A DNA stretch of 64,000 nucleotides from Svornostia sp051306365 (lineage in GTDB: Bacteria > Actinomycetota > Thermoleophilia > Solirubrobacterales > Solirubrobacteraceae): positions 35,939 to 99,938 of the forward strand of contig JBPPNC010000033.1 in assembly GCA_051306365.1 (NCBI GenBank). Reading direction: 5' to 3'. The notes under the pieces were generated by a model that saw nothing but the letters and a program-made list of their open reading frames with translations, had not been told where the DNA came from and ran no database searches. Shown here in pieces: positions 45,996-53,831 of this stretch. The position numbers were made by a program, and so were the translations under genes. Within the stretch, counting starts at the first letter, position 1. The number at the start of each line of letters is the position of its first letter.

Positions 45996-46998
45996 CGAGG
46001 CTCTCCTGGATCTGCTGCATGACGGAGTCCTCGGGGTCGAAGAACTTCGTCATGACCGTGTCCCAGCCGCCGAACTCGGTGATCTCGAACAGACCGGAGG
46101 GCGTCGGGTACGTCTTCTCGTCGTTGAGCTCGGGGATCACCGAGCGGTAGCCCTTCTCGACGAACACCTGCTGCGCGGGCTCCGACACGGCGTAGTCGAC
46201 GAACGCCTGCGCGAGCTCGGGGTCCTTCGACTCCTCGGCCACCGCGATCGGGTTCTGGATGAGGATCGTCTCGTCGGGGATGACGTACTCGACGTCCTCG
46301 CCCTTCTGCTGCGCGGTGATCGCCTCGTTCTCGTAGGAGATGAGCACGTCGCCCTTGCCGCCGGTGAAGGTCTGCAGCGACTCCCGCGCGGACTTGTCCT
46401 GCACGGGGACGTTCTTGAAGAGCTGCTCGAGGTAGGCGATGGCCTGCTCCTCGGTCCTGCCCTGCTGGATCTGCGAGCCGTAGGCGGCCATGACGTTCCA
46501 GCGGGCGCCGCCGGACGTGAACGGGTTCGGGGTGATGACCTCCACCCCGGGCTTGACGAGGTCATCCCAGCCCTTGATGTTCTTCGGATTGCCCTTGCGC
46601 ACCCCGAGCACCACGACGGAGTTCGTCACGAATCCCTTCGTCGGCGTCTGGTTCCAGTCGGGCGCGACGAGCTTCTCGTCGACGAGCTTCGTGACGTCGG
46701 GCTCCAGCGACAGCGCGACGACGTCGGCCGGCAGGCCGGCGATCACGGCCTTCGCCTGATCGCCCGAGTTGCCGTAGGACTGCTTGACCTTCGTGCCGGC
46801 TCCCTGCTCGGTCTTGGCGAACGCCGGAACGATGTCCTCGTAGGCCTCCTGCGGCGTCGAGTAGGCGACGAGCGAGAGGTTGCCCCCGCCGCCCGAGCCG
46901 GACGACGACTCCTCCGACGTGCCGCCGCACGCGGCGAGCGCGAGGCTCGCGGCCAGCACAAGGCTGGCAGGCAATACGTGAAACAGACGTCGGGTCAT
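45979..46998 (-). CDS. sulfate/thiosulfate-binding lipoprotein
   Basis: A 339-aa substrate-binding protein. Residues 1-24 are a lipoprotein signal (hydrophobic VLPASLVLAASLALAAC, lipobox ALAAC with Cys at about residue 24), followed by a Ser/Gly linker. The mature part shows family text: SYGNSGDQAKAVIAGLPADV, LAPDWN-like (VAPDWNQTP), NPKNIKGWDDL and NPFTSGGARWN. It binds sulfate outside the membrane. An ATG at 46998 is the likely start. A TATATT box at 47054-47049 is a possible -10, with a 5' leader of about 45 nt. First gene of the operon. Confidence 0.95.
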   Translation of the reverse strand: MTRRLFHVLPASLVLAASLALAACGGTSEESSSGSGGGGNLSLVAYSTPQEAYEDIVPAFAKTEQGAGTKVKQSYGNSGDQAKAVIAGLPADVVALSLEPDVTKLVDEKLVAPDWNQTPTKGFVTNSVVVLGVRKGNPKNIKGWDDLVKPGVEVITPNPFTSGGARWNVMAAYGSQIQQGRTEEQAIAYLEQLFKNVPVQDKSARESLQTFTGGKGDVLISYENEAITAQQKGEDVEYVIPDETILIQNPIAVAEESKDPELAQAFVDYAVSEPAQQVFVEKGYRSVIPELNDEKTYPTPSGLFEITEFGGWDTVMTKFFDPEDSVMQQIQESLGVSTS

Positions 46999-47086
46999 GA
47001 TGAAATGCGGCTCCTGTGGAAGTGACGTGGCGTTGTGGAGCGCCGCAATATACAAAAGACCGATCGAGAATGGGGTATTTAGCGTC

Positions 47087-47566
47087 ATGAGCGCCATCGA
47101 CGAGTGCGTCGAGGCGGCCGCGCAGGCCGCCGAGCACGTCGCCTCACCCACGCTGGGCGCGCCGCCGCGCCGCGGTCTTGCCGTGGTCATGTGCATGGAC
47201 GCGCGCATCGATCCGATCCGGATCCTGGGCCTGCGGCCGGGCGACGCGCACATCCTGCGCAACCCCGGCGCGCTGATCACGGACGCCGAGCTCCGCGCTC
47301 TGGCGATCAGTCAGCGCAAGATGGGCACGACCGAGGTCATGGTCATCCACCACACCGACTGCGGCGCGGCATCGCTGGACGAGCCGGCGCTGACAGCGGA
47401 GATCGCCGGCGACACGGGAGCCGCCCCGCCCTGGGACGAGCTGCCCTACCAGACGGTCGCCGAGTCGGTGGAGCGCGTGCGCGCGTGCGCCGCGCTCCCC
47501 CACCGCGACAACGTGCGCGGCTTCGTCTTCCACGTCGAGGACGGGAAGCTCGTGGAGGTCGCGTAG
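47087..47566 (+). CDS. beta-carbonic anhydrase
   Basis: A 159-aa beta-class carbonic anhydrase that interconverts carbon dioxide and bicarbonate. Zinc ligands are Cys36 (in VMCMDARIDP, with the Asp38-Arg40 pair), His89 and Cys92 (IHHTDCGAAS). Length matches the short actinobacterial type. It is divergent from the sulfate operon with an 88-nt shared region. I chose the ATG at 47087 because an upstream start would add about 30 residues of unlike composition. Confidence 0.92.
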   Translation: MSAIDECVEAAAQAAEHVASPTLGAPPRRGLAVVMCMDARIDPIRILGLRPGDAHILRNPGALITDAELRALAISQRKMGTTEVMVIHHTDCGAASLDEPALTAEIAGDTGAAPPWDELPYQTVAESVERVRACAALPHRDNVRGFVFHVEDGKLVEVA

Positions 47567-47570
47567 GGCG

Positions 47571-48371
47571 CTACGCGGCGGCGGCGTCCGGCGGGTCGTG
47601 CTCGATGCGGTCGAGCACGGCGCTGGCGTTCAGGTCCGGCGCGCCGGGCACGCGCACGCCGGCGGGCAGCTCGAGCCGCATGGCGCTCACGCGGTCGACG
47701 CGCAGCGTGCCGTGCGCCAGATCAGCGGCCAGGACGTGCCCGCCGCGGGTCCGGTCGTCGCTGATGACGTGCAGGTGGTAGCCGGGGAGCTCGATGCCCG
47801 CCGCCGCCTCGGGGAAGCGGAAGCCGACGAGCGTGGCGTCGAGGTCGGTCCACTCGAAGAGGACCTGGCGCGCGGCGACCTCGGCGAGCGGCAGATAGGG
47901 GCGGCGCTGGCCGGGAACGGACCGCGCCCGGACCCGTGAGAAGTGGCCGTCGATGCGGATCGCGACCGTCCCGCTGTCGGCGACGTGGTCCTCGATGGCG
48001 GCGAGCAGGTCGTCGTGGGACCGCGGCCGCTCGAGGGCGACCGTGACGTCGGGGGCGAACGCGCAGACGACGGCGAACGGCGTGCGTTCGTCGTCGGCGA
48101 TGCGGCGGACCCGGCCCGTGGCTGACGCCTGCCAGAACTCGCCGTCGAGAGCGATCATCTCGCCGTCGAGGTGCTGCAGCGTGCCGAGCCCGAGGTCCCC
48201 GTGGGCCCGCAGCTCGCCGAAGGTCACGTCGCCGTCGTAGGCGCCGTCGAGCAGCGCGGCGATCGTGGACGTCTGAAAGACCTCGTGCTCGGCCGCCGTG
48301 TCCGTGAGGTGGTCGTGGCAGACCACGCCGGGGTGCAGGGCGCGGACGAGCGCGGGGTCGAGGGGGGCCAT
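47571..48371 (-). CDS. budA: alpha-acetolactate decarboxylase
   Basis: It converts 2-acetolactate to acetoin, in the butanediol branch. The 266-aa protein shows LQHLDGEMIALDGEFWQ and the zinc-binding histidines in PGYHLHVISDDRTRGGHVL, as in the family. No acetolactate synthase or butanediol dehydrogenase is adjacent, so the pathway is not complete here. A 12-nt palindrome GCGCTTGAGCGC sits 27 nt upstream. GGGGG just before ATG 48371 may be a weak ribosome binding site. Confidence 0.9.
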   Translation of the reverse strand: MAPLDPALVRALHPGVVCHDHLTDTAAEHEVFQTSTIAALLDGAYDGDVTFGELRAHGDLGLGTLQHLDGEMIALDGEFWQASATGRVRRIADDERTPFAVVCAFAPDVTVALERPRSHDDLLAAIEDHVADSGTVAIRIDGHFSRVRARSVPGQRRPYLPLAEVAARQVLFEWTDLDATLVGFRFPEAAAGIELPGYHLHVISDDRTRGGHVLAADLAHGTLRVDRVSAMRLELPAGVRVPGAPDLNASAVLDRIEHDPPDAAAA

Positions 48372-48397
48372 GCCCCCACGATCGACACCGGTCGGCC

Positions 48398-48409
48398 GCG
48401 CTTGAGCGC
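48398..48409. promoter_or_regulatory. palindrome upstream of budA, shared with the Rossmann gene
   Basis: GCGCTTGAGCGC is a palindrome (arms GCGCT and AGCGC around TG). An inverted copy with two more matching bases, GCGCTCAAGCGC, is at 49118-49129 upstream of the neighbouring gene. It could be a common operator. Confidence 0.35.
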
Positions 48410-48424
48410 TGCCAGACGACGGGC

Positions 48425-49078
48425 TCAGCGACCGACCTTCGCGATGGCCTCGTCGAGGCGCACCAGGCCCCCGACGACGTCGAACGCCACCCCAACCGTG
48501 CCGGGCGTGTGGAGCACGGTCGCGACGACCACTGCGACGTCGGCGCGCGGGATGGCGCCGTAGTCCAGTTGCGTGGCCGCGCTGATCCTGCCGGTCGGCG
48601 GATCGTTCGTCAGGCGCCCGGGACGCACGATGGTCCACTCCAGGCCGCTGACCTCGAGGGCGCGGTCGGCCGCAGCCTTCGCGCGCAGGTACTCGCCGAA
48701 GACGTCACCGCCGCTGGTGGGCGGGTGCGCGGCGCCCATCGCGCTGACCATCACGTAGCGCCCCACCCCCGCAGCCTTGCACGCTGCCAGCAGCGTCGCG
48801 GCGGCGCCGAAGTCCACCGTCCACTTGCGCGCCTCGCCGCTCCCCGGCCCGGCGCCCGCCGCGAACACCACGGCGTCGGCGCCGTCGATCGCCTCCGCGA
48901 CCTGCGCCGGCGCGGCCCGCTCGAGATCGCACAGGACCGGCGTGCCTCCCACGGCCCGGACGTCGGCCTCGTGATCGGGGTTGCGGATGAGCGCCCGCGC
49001 GTGGTCGCCGCGTGCGGCGAGCAGTCCAGCGAGCTGCAGGGCGATCTGCCCGTGGCCTCCGGCGATGGCGATGTCCAT
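48425..49078 (-). CDS. NAD(P)-binding Rossmann protein (NmrA/atypical SDR)
   Basis: A 217-aa atypical short-chain dehydrogenase. The cofactor loop is IAGGHGQIALQLAG (residues 4-17), not a standard GxxGxxG. The next parts are VMVSAMGAAHPP, YLRAKAAADRAL (Tyr and Lys of the family), and WTIVRPGRLT. TACGAT lies 7 nt before the ATG with no ribosome binding site, so it is probably leaderless. It precedes budA by 53 nt on the same strand and shares a palindromic element, which suggests co-regulation. Confidence 0.85.
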   Translation of the reverse strand: MDIAIAGGHGQIALQLAGLLAARGDHARALIRNPDHEADVRAVGGTPVLCDLERAAPAQVAEAIDGADAVVFAAGAGPGSGEARKWTVDFGAAATLLAACKAAGVGRYVMVSAMGAAHPPTSGGDVFGEYLRAKAAADRALEVSGLEWTIVRPGRLTNDPPTGRISAATQLDYGAIPRADVAVVVATVLHTPGTVGVAFDVVGGLVRLDEAIAKVGR

Positions 49079-49085
49079 CGGCCGG

Positions 49086-49129
49086 ATCGTAGTGGCCGCG
49101 TGAAGACCCGGTGACCAGCGCTCAAGCGC
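49086..49129 (-). promoter_or_regulatory. leaderless promoter with palindrome upstream of the Rossmann gene
   Basis: TACGAT at 49091-49086 lies 7 nt before ATG 49078. The palindrome GCGCTCAAGCGC at 49118-49129 lies just upstream of where a -35 would be. Possible operator-promoter region. Confidence 0.45.
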
Positions 49130-49221
49130 AGCGGCGCACACAGGGCGATCGGCACGAGCGCGCTGCCGGGCGGGACGCGGCGGAGCTCTCGCCCCGCCCC
49201 GTCCCGCCGTAGTTCAGCTGA

Positions 49222-51327
49222 TCAGGCGTGTCCGAACCGCACGTCCGGGAGCACCCGGTCCAGCGGCTTGGGCAGCCACCACGCCCACTTGCCCAGCAGC
49301 CGCAGCGCGACCGGCACGAGCAGCAGGCGGATGAGGAACGCGTCCAGCAGCACCGCGATGCCGAGGATCACGCCCATCTCCTTGGGCGGCAGCGGCCCGG
49401 AGAGCGCGAAGGTGAAGAACACCGCGACCATCACGCCCGCCGCGGCGAACACGACGCGGCCGGAGTGCGCGACGCCACCGACCATCGCTTCCTTCGGGTC
49501 ATGGTTCTTGTCCCAGTGCTCCTTCGCGCTGGAGAGCAGGAACACCGTGTAGTCCATCGAGATGGCGAACACCATCGCGAAGAAGAACACGGGCGCCCAG
49601 GCGTTGAGGTAGCCCTGGGGTTCCAGCCCGAGCAGGCCGGCGAGGTGACCTTCCTGGAAGATCCACCGAGCCACGCCGAACGCGGCACCGACGGCCAGGA
49701 GGTTCGTCACCACGCCGACGGCGGCGAGGATCGGCGCCTGCAGCGCGACGAGCAGCAGCAGGAACCCGAGCAGCAGCACCACGCCGATGACGAGCGGCGT
49801 CTTGGCGGTCAGCGCCTCTTCGAGGTCGTGGTTCTCCGCCGGCGCGCCGCCGACGAGCGACGAGGCCGGCAGCGTCTCGCGGAGCCGGTCGATCGTGTCG
49901 CCCACCGCCGGATTCGACGGATCGTTGGCAGGAACGACCTGCACCATCGTGCTGCCGCCGCTGCCCGGCATCGCCGGCATGACCTGGGCGATGCCCTCGT
50001 CGGCCTTGGCGACCGCCGTGACCTGCGCGGCCTCGCCCTTGGCGCTGACGATCTGCAGCGCACCGGGAGCACCCTCGCCGAACGCGTCCTGCACCTGCGC
50101 GTAGGCGATGCGCGACCCGTCCTCCTCCGGGACGACCTTGATCGACGGCATGCCCGTCTTCAGGCCGAACACCGGGATCGTGAGTGCCACGAGGATGATG
50201 AGCGCGACCGACCCGTAGGCGATCGGGTGCTTCCACAGGCGCTCGGCCCAGGCGGCGAACTTCGGCGAGCGGTGCTCACCGCTGTGCACCCACGGCAGCG
50301 AGATGTTGTCGATCTTCGGCCCGAGCTTGCCCAGCAGCGCGGGCAGCAGCGTCATCGTCGCGGCGAGGATGAAGACGACCGCGATCATGATCCCGAGCGC
50401 CATCGACCGGAACGCCGGGCTCGGGACGAGCATCACGGCGGACAGGCTGATCAGCACGGTCAGGCCGCTGAACAGCACGGCCTTGCCGGCGGTGTCCATG
50501 GTCTCCCCGACCGCGTCCTCGACGGCTTCGTGCTGGCCGAACAGCGCTCCGCGGAAGCGGTAGACGATGAACAGCGCGTAGTCGACGCCGAGCGCGAGCG
50601 CGAACATCAGCGCGAAGTTCATGGCCCAGACGGAGATGTCCATGAACTTCGTGCCGAGGTACAGCGTGCCCGCCGACGCGACGAGGCCGAGGATCGTCAG
50701 CAGCAGCGGCAGGCCCGCGGCCACGAGTGACCCGAACGCGAGCACGAGGATCGCGAACGTGACCGGCCACGAGATGAGCTCGGACTTCATCATCGCGTCG
50801 CGGTTGGCCGCGTTGAAGTCCGACCACATGCCCGAGGCCCCCGTCATCGAGACGGTGATGCCGTCGGCGGCGGGGAGCTCTTCCTTCAGATCGTCCGCGG
50901 CGCGGACCATCTCGTTGGCGGTGTCGGCGGCGCCGGCCTGGATGACGACGGTCTTGCCGTCCTGCGAGATCGACATGCCCGGCTGCGGCGGGACCACGTC
51001 GGTGACGCGGTCGTCGGCCTGCAGCTGCGCCGTCGTGTCGGCGATGACCTTCTGGAACGCCGCGTCCTTGTACGTCTGGTCCTCTGAGCGCACGACGACC
51101 ATCAGCGCCGACGACGACAGACCGCCGAACTGCTCGTCGATGACCTGACGTGCGTCGACCGACTCAGAACCGGTGGCCTCCCATCCCGCGCCGGAGAGCG
51201 CATGCTCGACCTTCGGGGCGAGGAAGCCGAGACCCAGGGCGACGACCGCCCAGGCGATGAACACCACCTTGCGGTGGGTGGCGGTGTAGCGGCCGAGACG
51301 GCCGAGGGGTCCGAGCCTCGGGCTCAT
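49222..51327 (-). CDS. MMPL-family transporter
   Basis: A 701-aa RND-type membrane protein of the MMPL family, which exports lipids or drugs. It has about 12 hydrophobic segments, two extracellular loops, and the MMPL text GVDYALFIVYRFR and AISMDYTVFLLSSAKEHWDK; the Asp-Tyr pairs typical of the proton path are present in both halves. The last helices are complete. The ATG overlaps the stop of the small membrane gene (ATGA), so the two are coupled. Substrate unknown. Confidence 0.93.
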   Translation of the reverse strand: MSPRLGPLGRLGRYTATHRKVVFIAWAVVALGLGFLAPKVEHALSGAGWEATGSESVDARQVIDEQFGGLSSSALMVVVRSEDQTYKDAAFQKVIADTTAQLQADDRVTDVVPPQPGMSISQDGKTVVIQAGAADTANEMVRAADDLKEELPAADGITVSMTGASGMWSDFNAANRDAMMKSELISWPVTFAILVLAFGSLVAAGLPLLLTILGLVASAGTLYLGTKFMDISVWAMNFALMFALALGVDYALFIVYRFRGALFGQHEAVEDAVGETMDTAGKAVLFSGLTVLISLSAVMLVPSPAFRSMALGIMIAVVFILAATMTLLPALLGKLGPKIDNISLPWVHSGEHRSPKFAAWAERLWKHPIAYGSVALIILVALTIPVFGLKTGMPSIKVVPEEDGSRIAYAQVQDAFGEGAPGALQIVSAKGEAAQVTAVAKADEGIAQVMPAMPGSGGSTMVQVVPANDPSNPAVGDTIDRLRETLPASSLVGGAPAENHDLEEALTAKTPLVIGVVLLLGFLLLLVALQAPILAAVGVVTNLLAVGAAFGVARWIFQEGHLAGLLGLEPQGYLNAWAPVFFFAMVFAISMDYTVFLLSSAKEHWDKNHDPKEAMVGGVAHSGRVVFAAAGVMVAVFFTFALSGPLPPKEMGVILGIAVLLDAFLIRLLLVPVALRLLGKWAWWLPKPLDRVLPDVRFGHA

Positions 51328-51572
51328 CGCGACACCTCGGCACACGCCGAGCGGAAGCCGAACGCCTTCGTGAGGACGAGCGACGCGAGGCAGGCGCCGG
51401 TGGCGGCGAACAGCAGCTGGTTGACGCCGACGAAGGCCGTCAGCAGGAGGAACCACGGCGAGACCGTGGCGGCGAGAAGCGCGCTGAGGAGCGTCATGGT
51501 GCCGGCCATGGTGAAGAGCACGCGCTCCAACGGCCAGGCACGACGCTGCGTGGATAGGGCAGACGTGGACAT
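51324..51572 (-). CDS. DUF2892-type small membrane protein
   Basis: An 82-aa protein with two hydrophobic segments (residues 19-37 and 41-68) and the family layout VLFTMAGTMTLLSALL, then FVGVNQLLFAATGACLASL. It is usually found beside transporters or rhodaneses and its function is unknown. It is the first gene of a two-gene operon with the MMPL exporter. TATAGT lies 7 nt before the ATG, with no ribosome binding site, so its message is probably leaderless. A palindrome covers the space just upstream. Confidence 0.8.
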   Translation of the reverse strand: MSTSALSTQRRAWPLERVLFTMAGTMTLLSALLAATVSPWFLLLTAFVGVNQLLFAATGACLASLVLTKAFGFRSACAEVSR

Positions 51573-51579
51573 GCCCGAC

Positions 51580-51608
51580 ACTATACCACTGTTCAGTTGT
51601 GCAGTGGT
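51580..51608 (-). promoter_or_regulatory. promoter and palindromic operator of the MMPL operon
   Basis: TATAGT at 51585-51580 lies 7 nt before ATG 51572. ACCACTG at 51585-51591 and CAGTGGT at 51602-51608 form a perfect 7-bp inverted repeat with a 10-nt spacer, overlapping the -10 and filling the gap to the -35. This is how TetR- or MarR-type repressors of exporters usually bind. No such regulator is adjacent in the window. Confidence 0.55.
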
Positions 51609-52255
51609 GGTCCTGATCGAAGAAGCCAGAGCGCGGTGTTTGATGAACGGCCCGCGGACGTTGCGACACGCCGCGGGGGTCGTGGTCCGCTTGCTCGTCC
51701 CGGCCGGGTAACAGATCTGCTGAGCGCTGTCGGTCGGCACGAGCGACCCGTCGATCGGGTCGACGTCCTGGCCACTCCGGCACGGACTGAGGCCCGACCC
51801 GTCGTGCTTCACGGTGTCCTGGCCCTTGTTGCATGCAGCACGATGGCCTTCGTCCGCGCGCCGAGTGATGCGGGGGACGGGAAGACGCTGCCGAACAGCG
51901 AGGGCGCCGCGGTGCTCCGCGGCTTCTTGGGGAGATTGCCGCCGCCGGAACCGGTCGCCTGGTGCGTCGTGGTGCACGTGGTCGCCCCGGTGCTGTCGCG
52001 CTCGAGCCGTGTCGAGGTCAGCGCGTAGCGCACGGTGTACGAGCTGCCGTTGTCCTCGGGCTGCCAGCCGGCCGCACCCGCGCGCTTGGTCATCCTCACC
52101 TTGAGCGTGACGGTGCGGGTCTCCTTCTCGGTGAAGACGTCACCGCCGGGCGTGTCGGTCGTCGTGGTGGCGGTGGTCGTCCACGAGATCGTGCCCTGGA
52201 GCTTCGTGCCCCTGGCCGGTCCCCGGCGAGGCGCGCACCGCGGCATTCCCTTCAC
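51600..52255 (-). pseudogene. remnant of a secreted or surface protein, frameshifted
   Basis: From 52255 a frame with high GC3 reads GTKLQGTISWTTTATTTTDT, then GGDVFTEKETRTVTLKVRMT and further Thr-rich text (a secreted beta-protein style) to SLGARTKAIVLHA at about 51832. There good codon use moves to another frame, CNKGQDTVKHDGSGLSPCRS to ICYPAGTSKRTTTP, which then runs without a stop into the promoter of the small membrane gene. There is no signal peptide at the start, and the C-terminus is lost. It is probably a degraded gene. I do not recognise a named family. Confidence 0.5.
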
Positions 52256-52380
52256 CGTGGCTGCACGGCTATAGGATCCCGCCGGTCATCTGTTGCGACG
52301 TTGGCTGGCCTTCCCCCCGTCGCGGTGGGACCAACCGAAGCCGTCGTCCTCATGTGGCCTGAACGCCCGCCTGAGACGAC

Positions 52381-52404
52381 GAAGGCCCGCGTCGCGGGCC
52401 TTCC
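52381..52404 (-). terminator. hairpin after tRNA-Val
   Basis: GAAGGCCCGC, a GAC loop and GCGGGCCTTC form a perfect 10-bp stem just downstream of tRNA-Val on the minus strand. There is no T-run. Confidence 0.5.
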
Positions 52405-52409
52405 AAAGG

Positions 52410-52482
52410 TGGGCGATACTGGGCTCGAACCAGTGACCTCCTGCTTGTCGAGCAGGCGCTCTCCCAGCTGAGCTAATCGCCC
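52410..52482 (-). tRNA. tRNA-Val(GAC) with C33
   Basis: A 73-nt cloverleaf with acceptor GGGCGAT/ATCGCCC, D stem GCTC/GAGC, anticodon stem CCTGC/GCAGG, and T arm ACTGG TTCGAGC CCAGT. The anticodon loop is TCGACAA, so the anticodon is GAC (Val), but position 33 is C, where almost all tRNAs have U. CCA is not encoded. A hairpin follows the gene. Confidence 0.92.
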
Positions 52483-52518
52483 TGGGAGACCAGCAGAGTA
52501 GCAAGGGTGACGCGTCGT

Positions 52519-53136
52519 TTAGCGCCCCACCGCGTGCTTGATGTTGTCGAGCAGCACGACCGGCAGGTTGCGACGCGCCGTGCGCAGGGCCTCGGCGATC
52601 GCCGGACCCGCCTCAGGGCCCGCGACCGCTTCACCGTGCCCCATCAGCAGGAGATCCACGTCGAGTTCGCCGAGCTTCTTCGGCGGCAATGCCCGGAGCA
52701 TCGGGTGCACTCCCACGCGCTCGCGACGCGCGGTGTACCCGGGCGCGGCCGCGAGCACGTCCGCGCACACGAGGGTCTTCTCGGCCGGGAACCACAGGGC
52801 GACCTCGTGCCAGCCGGGGATCCGCAGGATCGACAGCACCTGAAACGGCGCGTCGGCGACCCCGTTGAACGGCAGCTTGTAGTGCGGCACTCCGAGCCGG
52901 TGCGCGACGTCCGCGCAGTCACGGTCGTGGCGGTCGAGCAGTTGGACGACGCCGCCGGGGACGCCCAGGCCGACGATCCGCTCCAGGATGCCGTCCCCCG
53001 CGGGCGGGTCGATCACCCAGACGCGCCCGCCGCTCAGGACGGCGTGGCCGGCGCGCAGCATCCACTTCGGCTCCGGATGGATCCAGCCCACGACGCCCGG
53101 GAACTCGTCGCAGAACCGGACGGGTGCAGCGCTCAC
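52519..53136 (-). CDS. metallo-beta-lactamase-fold-like protein, degenerate metal site
   Basis: A 205-aa protein with the strand pattern of a metallo-hydrolase: WVIDPPAGDGIL, then VVQLLDRHDRDCADVAHRLG where the HxHxDH motif should be, and MGHGEAV at a later conserved site. The first motif is only HDRDC, so at least one metal ligand is changed. This looks like a family of diverged relatives. The GTG at 53136 is the likely start. Role unknown. Confidence 0.65.
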   Translation of the reverse strand: MSAAPVRFCDEFPGVVGWIHPEPKWMLRAGHAVLSGGRVWVIDPPAGDGILERIVGLGVPGGVVQLLDRHDRDCADVAHRLGVPHYKLPFNGVADAPFQVLSILRIPGWHEVALWFPAEKTLVCADVLAAAPGYTARRERVGVHPMLRALPPKKLGELDVDLLLMGHGEAVAGPEAGPAIAEALRTARRNLPVVLLDNIKHAVGR

Positions 53137-53226
53137 AGGTTGTTGACTGGGTCGGGCATGCCGCGGAGGATACGCCCGACCCGCTGAGCGGAGCGGTCCG
53201 GTGGCCCACTAGCATTACCCGTCCCC

Positions 53227-53297
53227 GGCGCCGTGGCGGAGTGGCTACGCAGCGGCCTGCAAAGCCGTGTACACCAGTTCGATTCTGGTCGGCGCCT
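53227..53297 (+). tRNA. tRNA-Cys(GCA)
   Basis: A 71-nt gene: acceptor GGCGCCG/CGGCGCC, anticodon stem GCGGC/GCCGT with loop CTGCAAA (anticodon GCA), T arm ACCAG TTCGATT CTGGT and U73, as expected for Cys. CCA is not encoded. A decayed DUF218 gene begins a few nt after its 3' end. Confidence 0.93.
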
Positions 53298-53299
53298 CT

Positions 53300-53825
53300 C
53301 TCCGAGGCGACTCAGGGGGCACACATGCGCACGCGATCGTCGTCGCCGCGAAGGTCCAGCCCGACGGGCAGATGAGCACGATGGTCGCCGACCGCGTCAG
53401 CACGGGCGCGCGCCTGTACCTCGAGCGGAAGGTCAACAAGGTCCTCGCCTCGGGCGATCACGGCACGCGCGGCTATGACGAGGTCAACGCCATGCGCTGC
53501 TCGACGCGGGCGTTCCCGACGCGACATCTTCACCGACCACGCCGGGTTCGACACCTGGAGCAGCATGGTTCGAGCACAGAAGGTCTTCGGCGTCGAGTCC
53601 GCGCTGGTCGTCACGCAGAGGTTCCATCTCCCCCGCGGTGTGGCTGGGAGAGCGCGCCGGACTCGACGTGCACGGCGTCTCATCGGACCTGCGTGGCTAC
53701 GGCAGGCAGAACGGGCGCTCGTCGCGCGACCGAAGGCGGTGCAGGAGGTCGTCGTCGGGCGCGACCCGCAGTTCCTCGGGCCGCAGATCCCGATCACGGG
53801 TTACGGGCGCGCCAGCCGCGGGTGA
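53300..53825 (+). pseudogene. decayed DUF218 (SanA/YdcF-type) gene
   Basis: Just after tRNA-Cys, plus-strand coding text matches the DUF218 family in pieces from different frames: AHAIVVAAKVQPDGQM and KVNKVLASGDHGTRGYDEVN in one, DIFTDHAGFDTWSSMVRAQK and VFGVESALVVTQRFHLPR in another, and VWLGERAGLDVHGVSSDLRG and FLGPQIPITGYGRASRG in others, ending TGA 53823-53825. At least three frame changes are needed and the N-terminus is missing. The family has a membrane-anchored domain thought to act on the envelope. The gene is not functional. Confidence 0.75.
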
Positions 53826-53831
53826 CGCGCA

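Noticed and set aside
52286..52504. Open frame over tRNA-Val on the minus strand
   Set aside because: It is a translation of the tRNA gene and its terminator.
53227..53825. Genomic island or prophage at tRNA-Cys
   Set aside because: No integrase, no repeat of the tRNA 3' end, and no phage genes; only one decayed gene is present.
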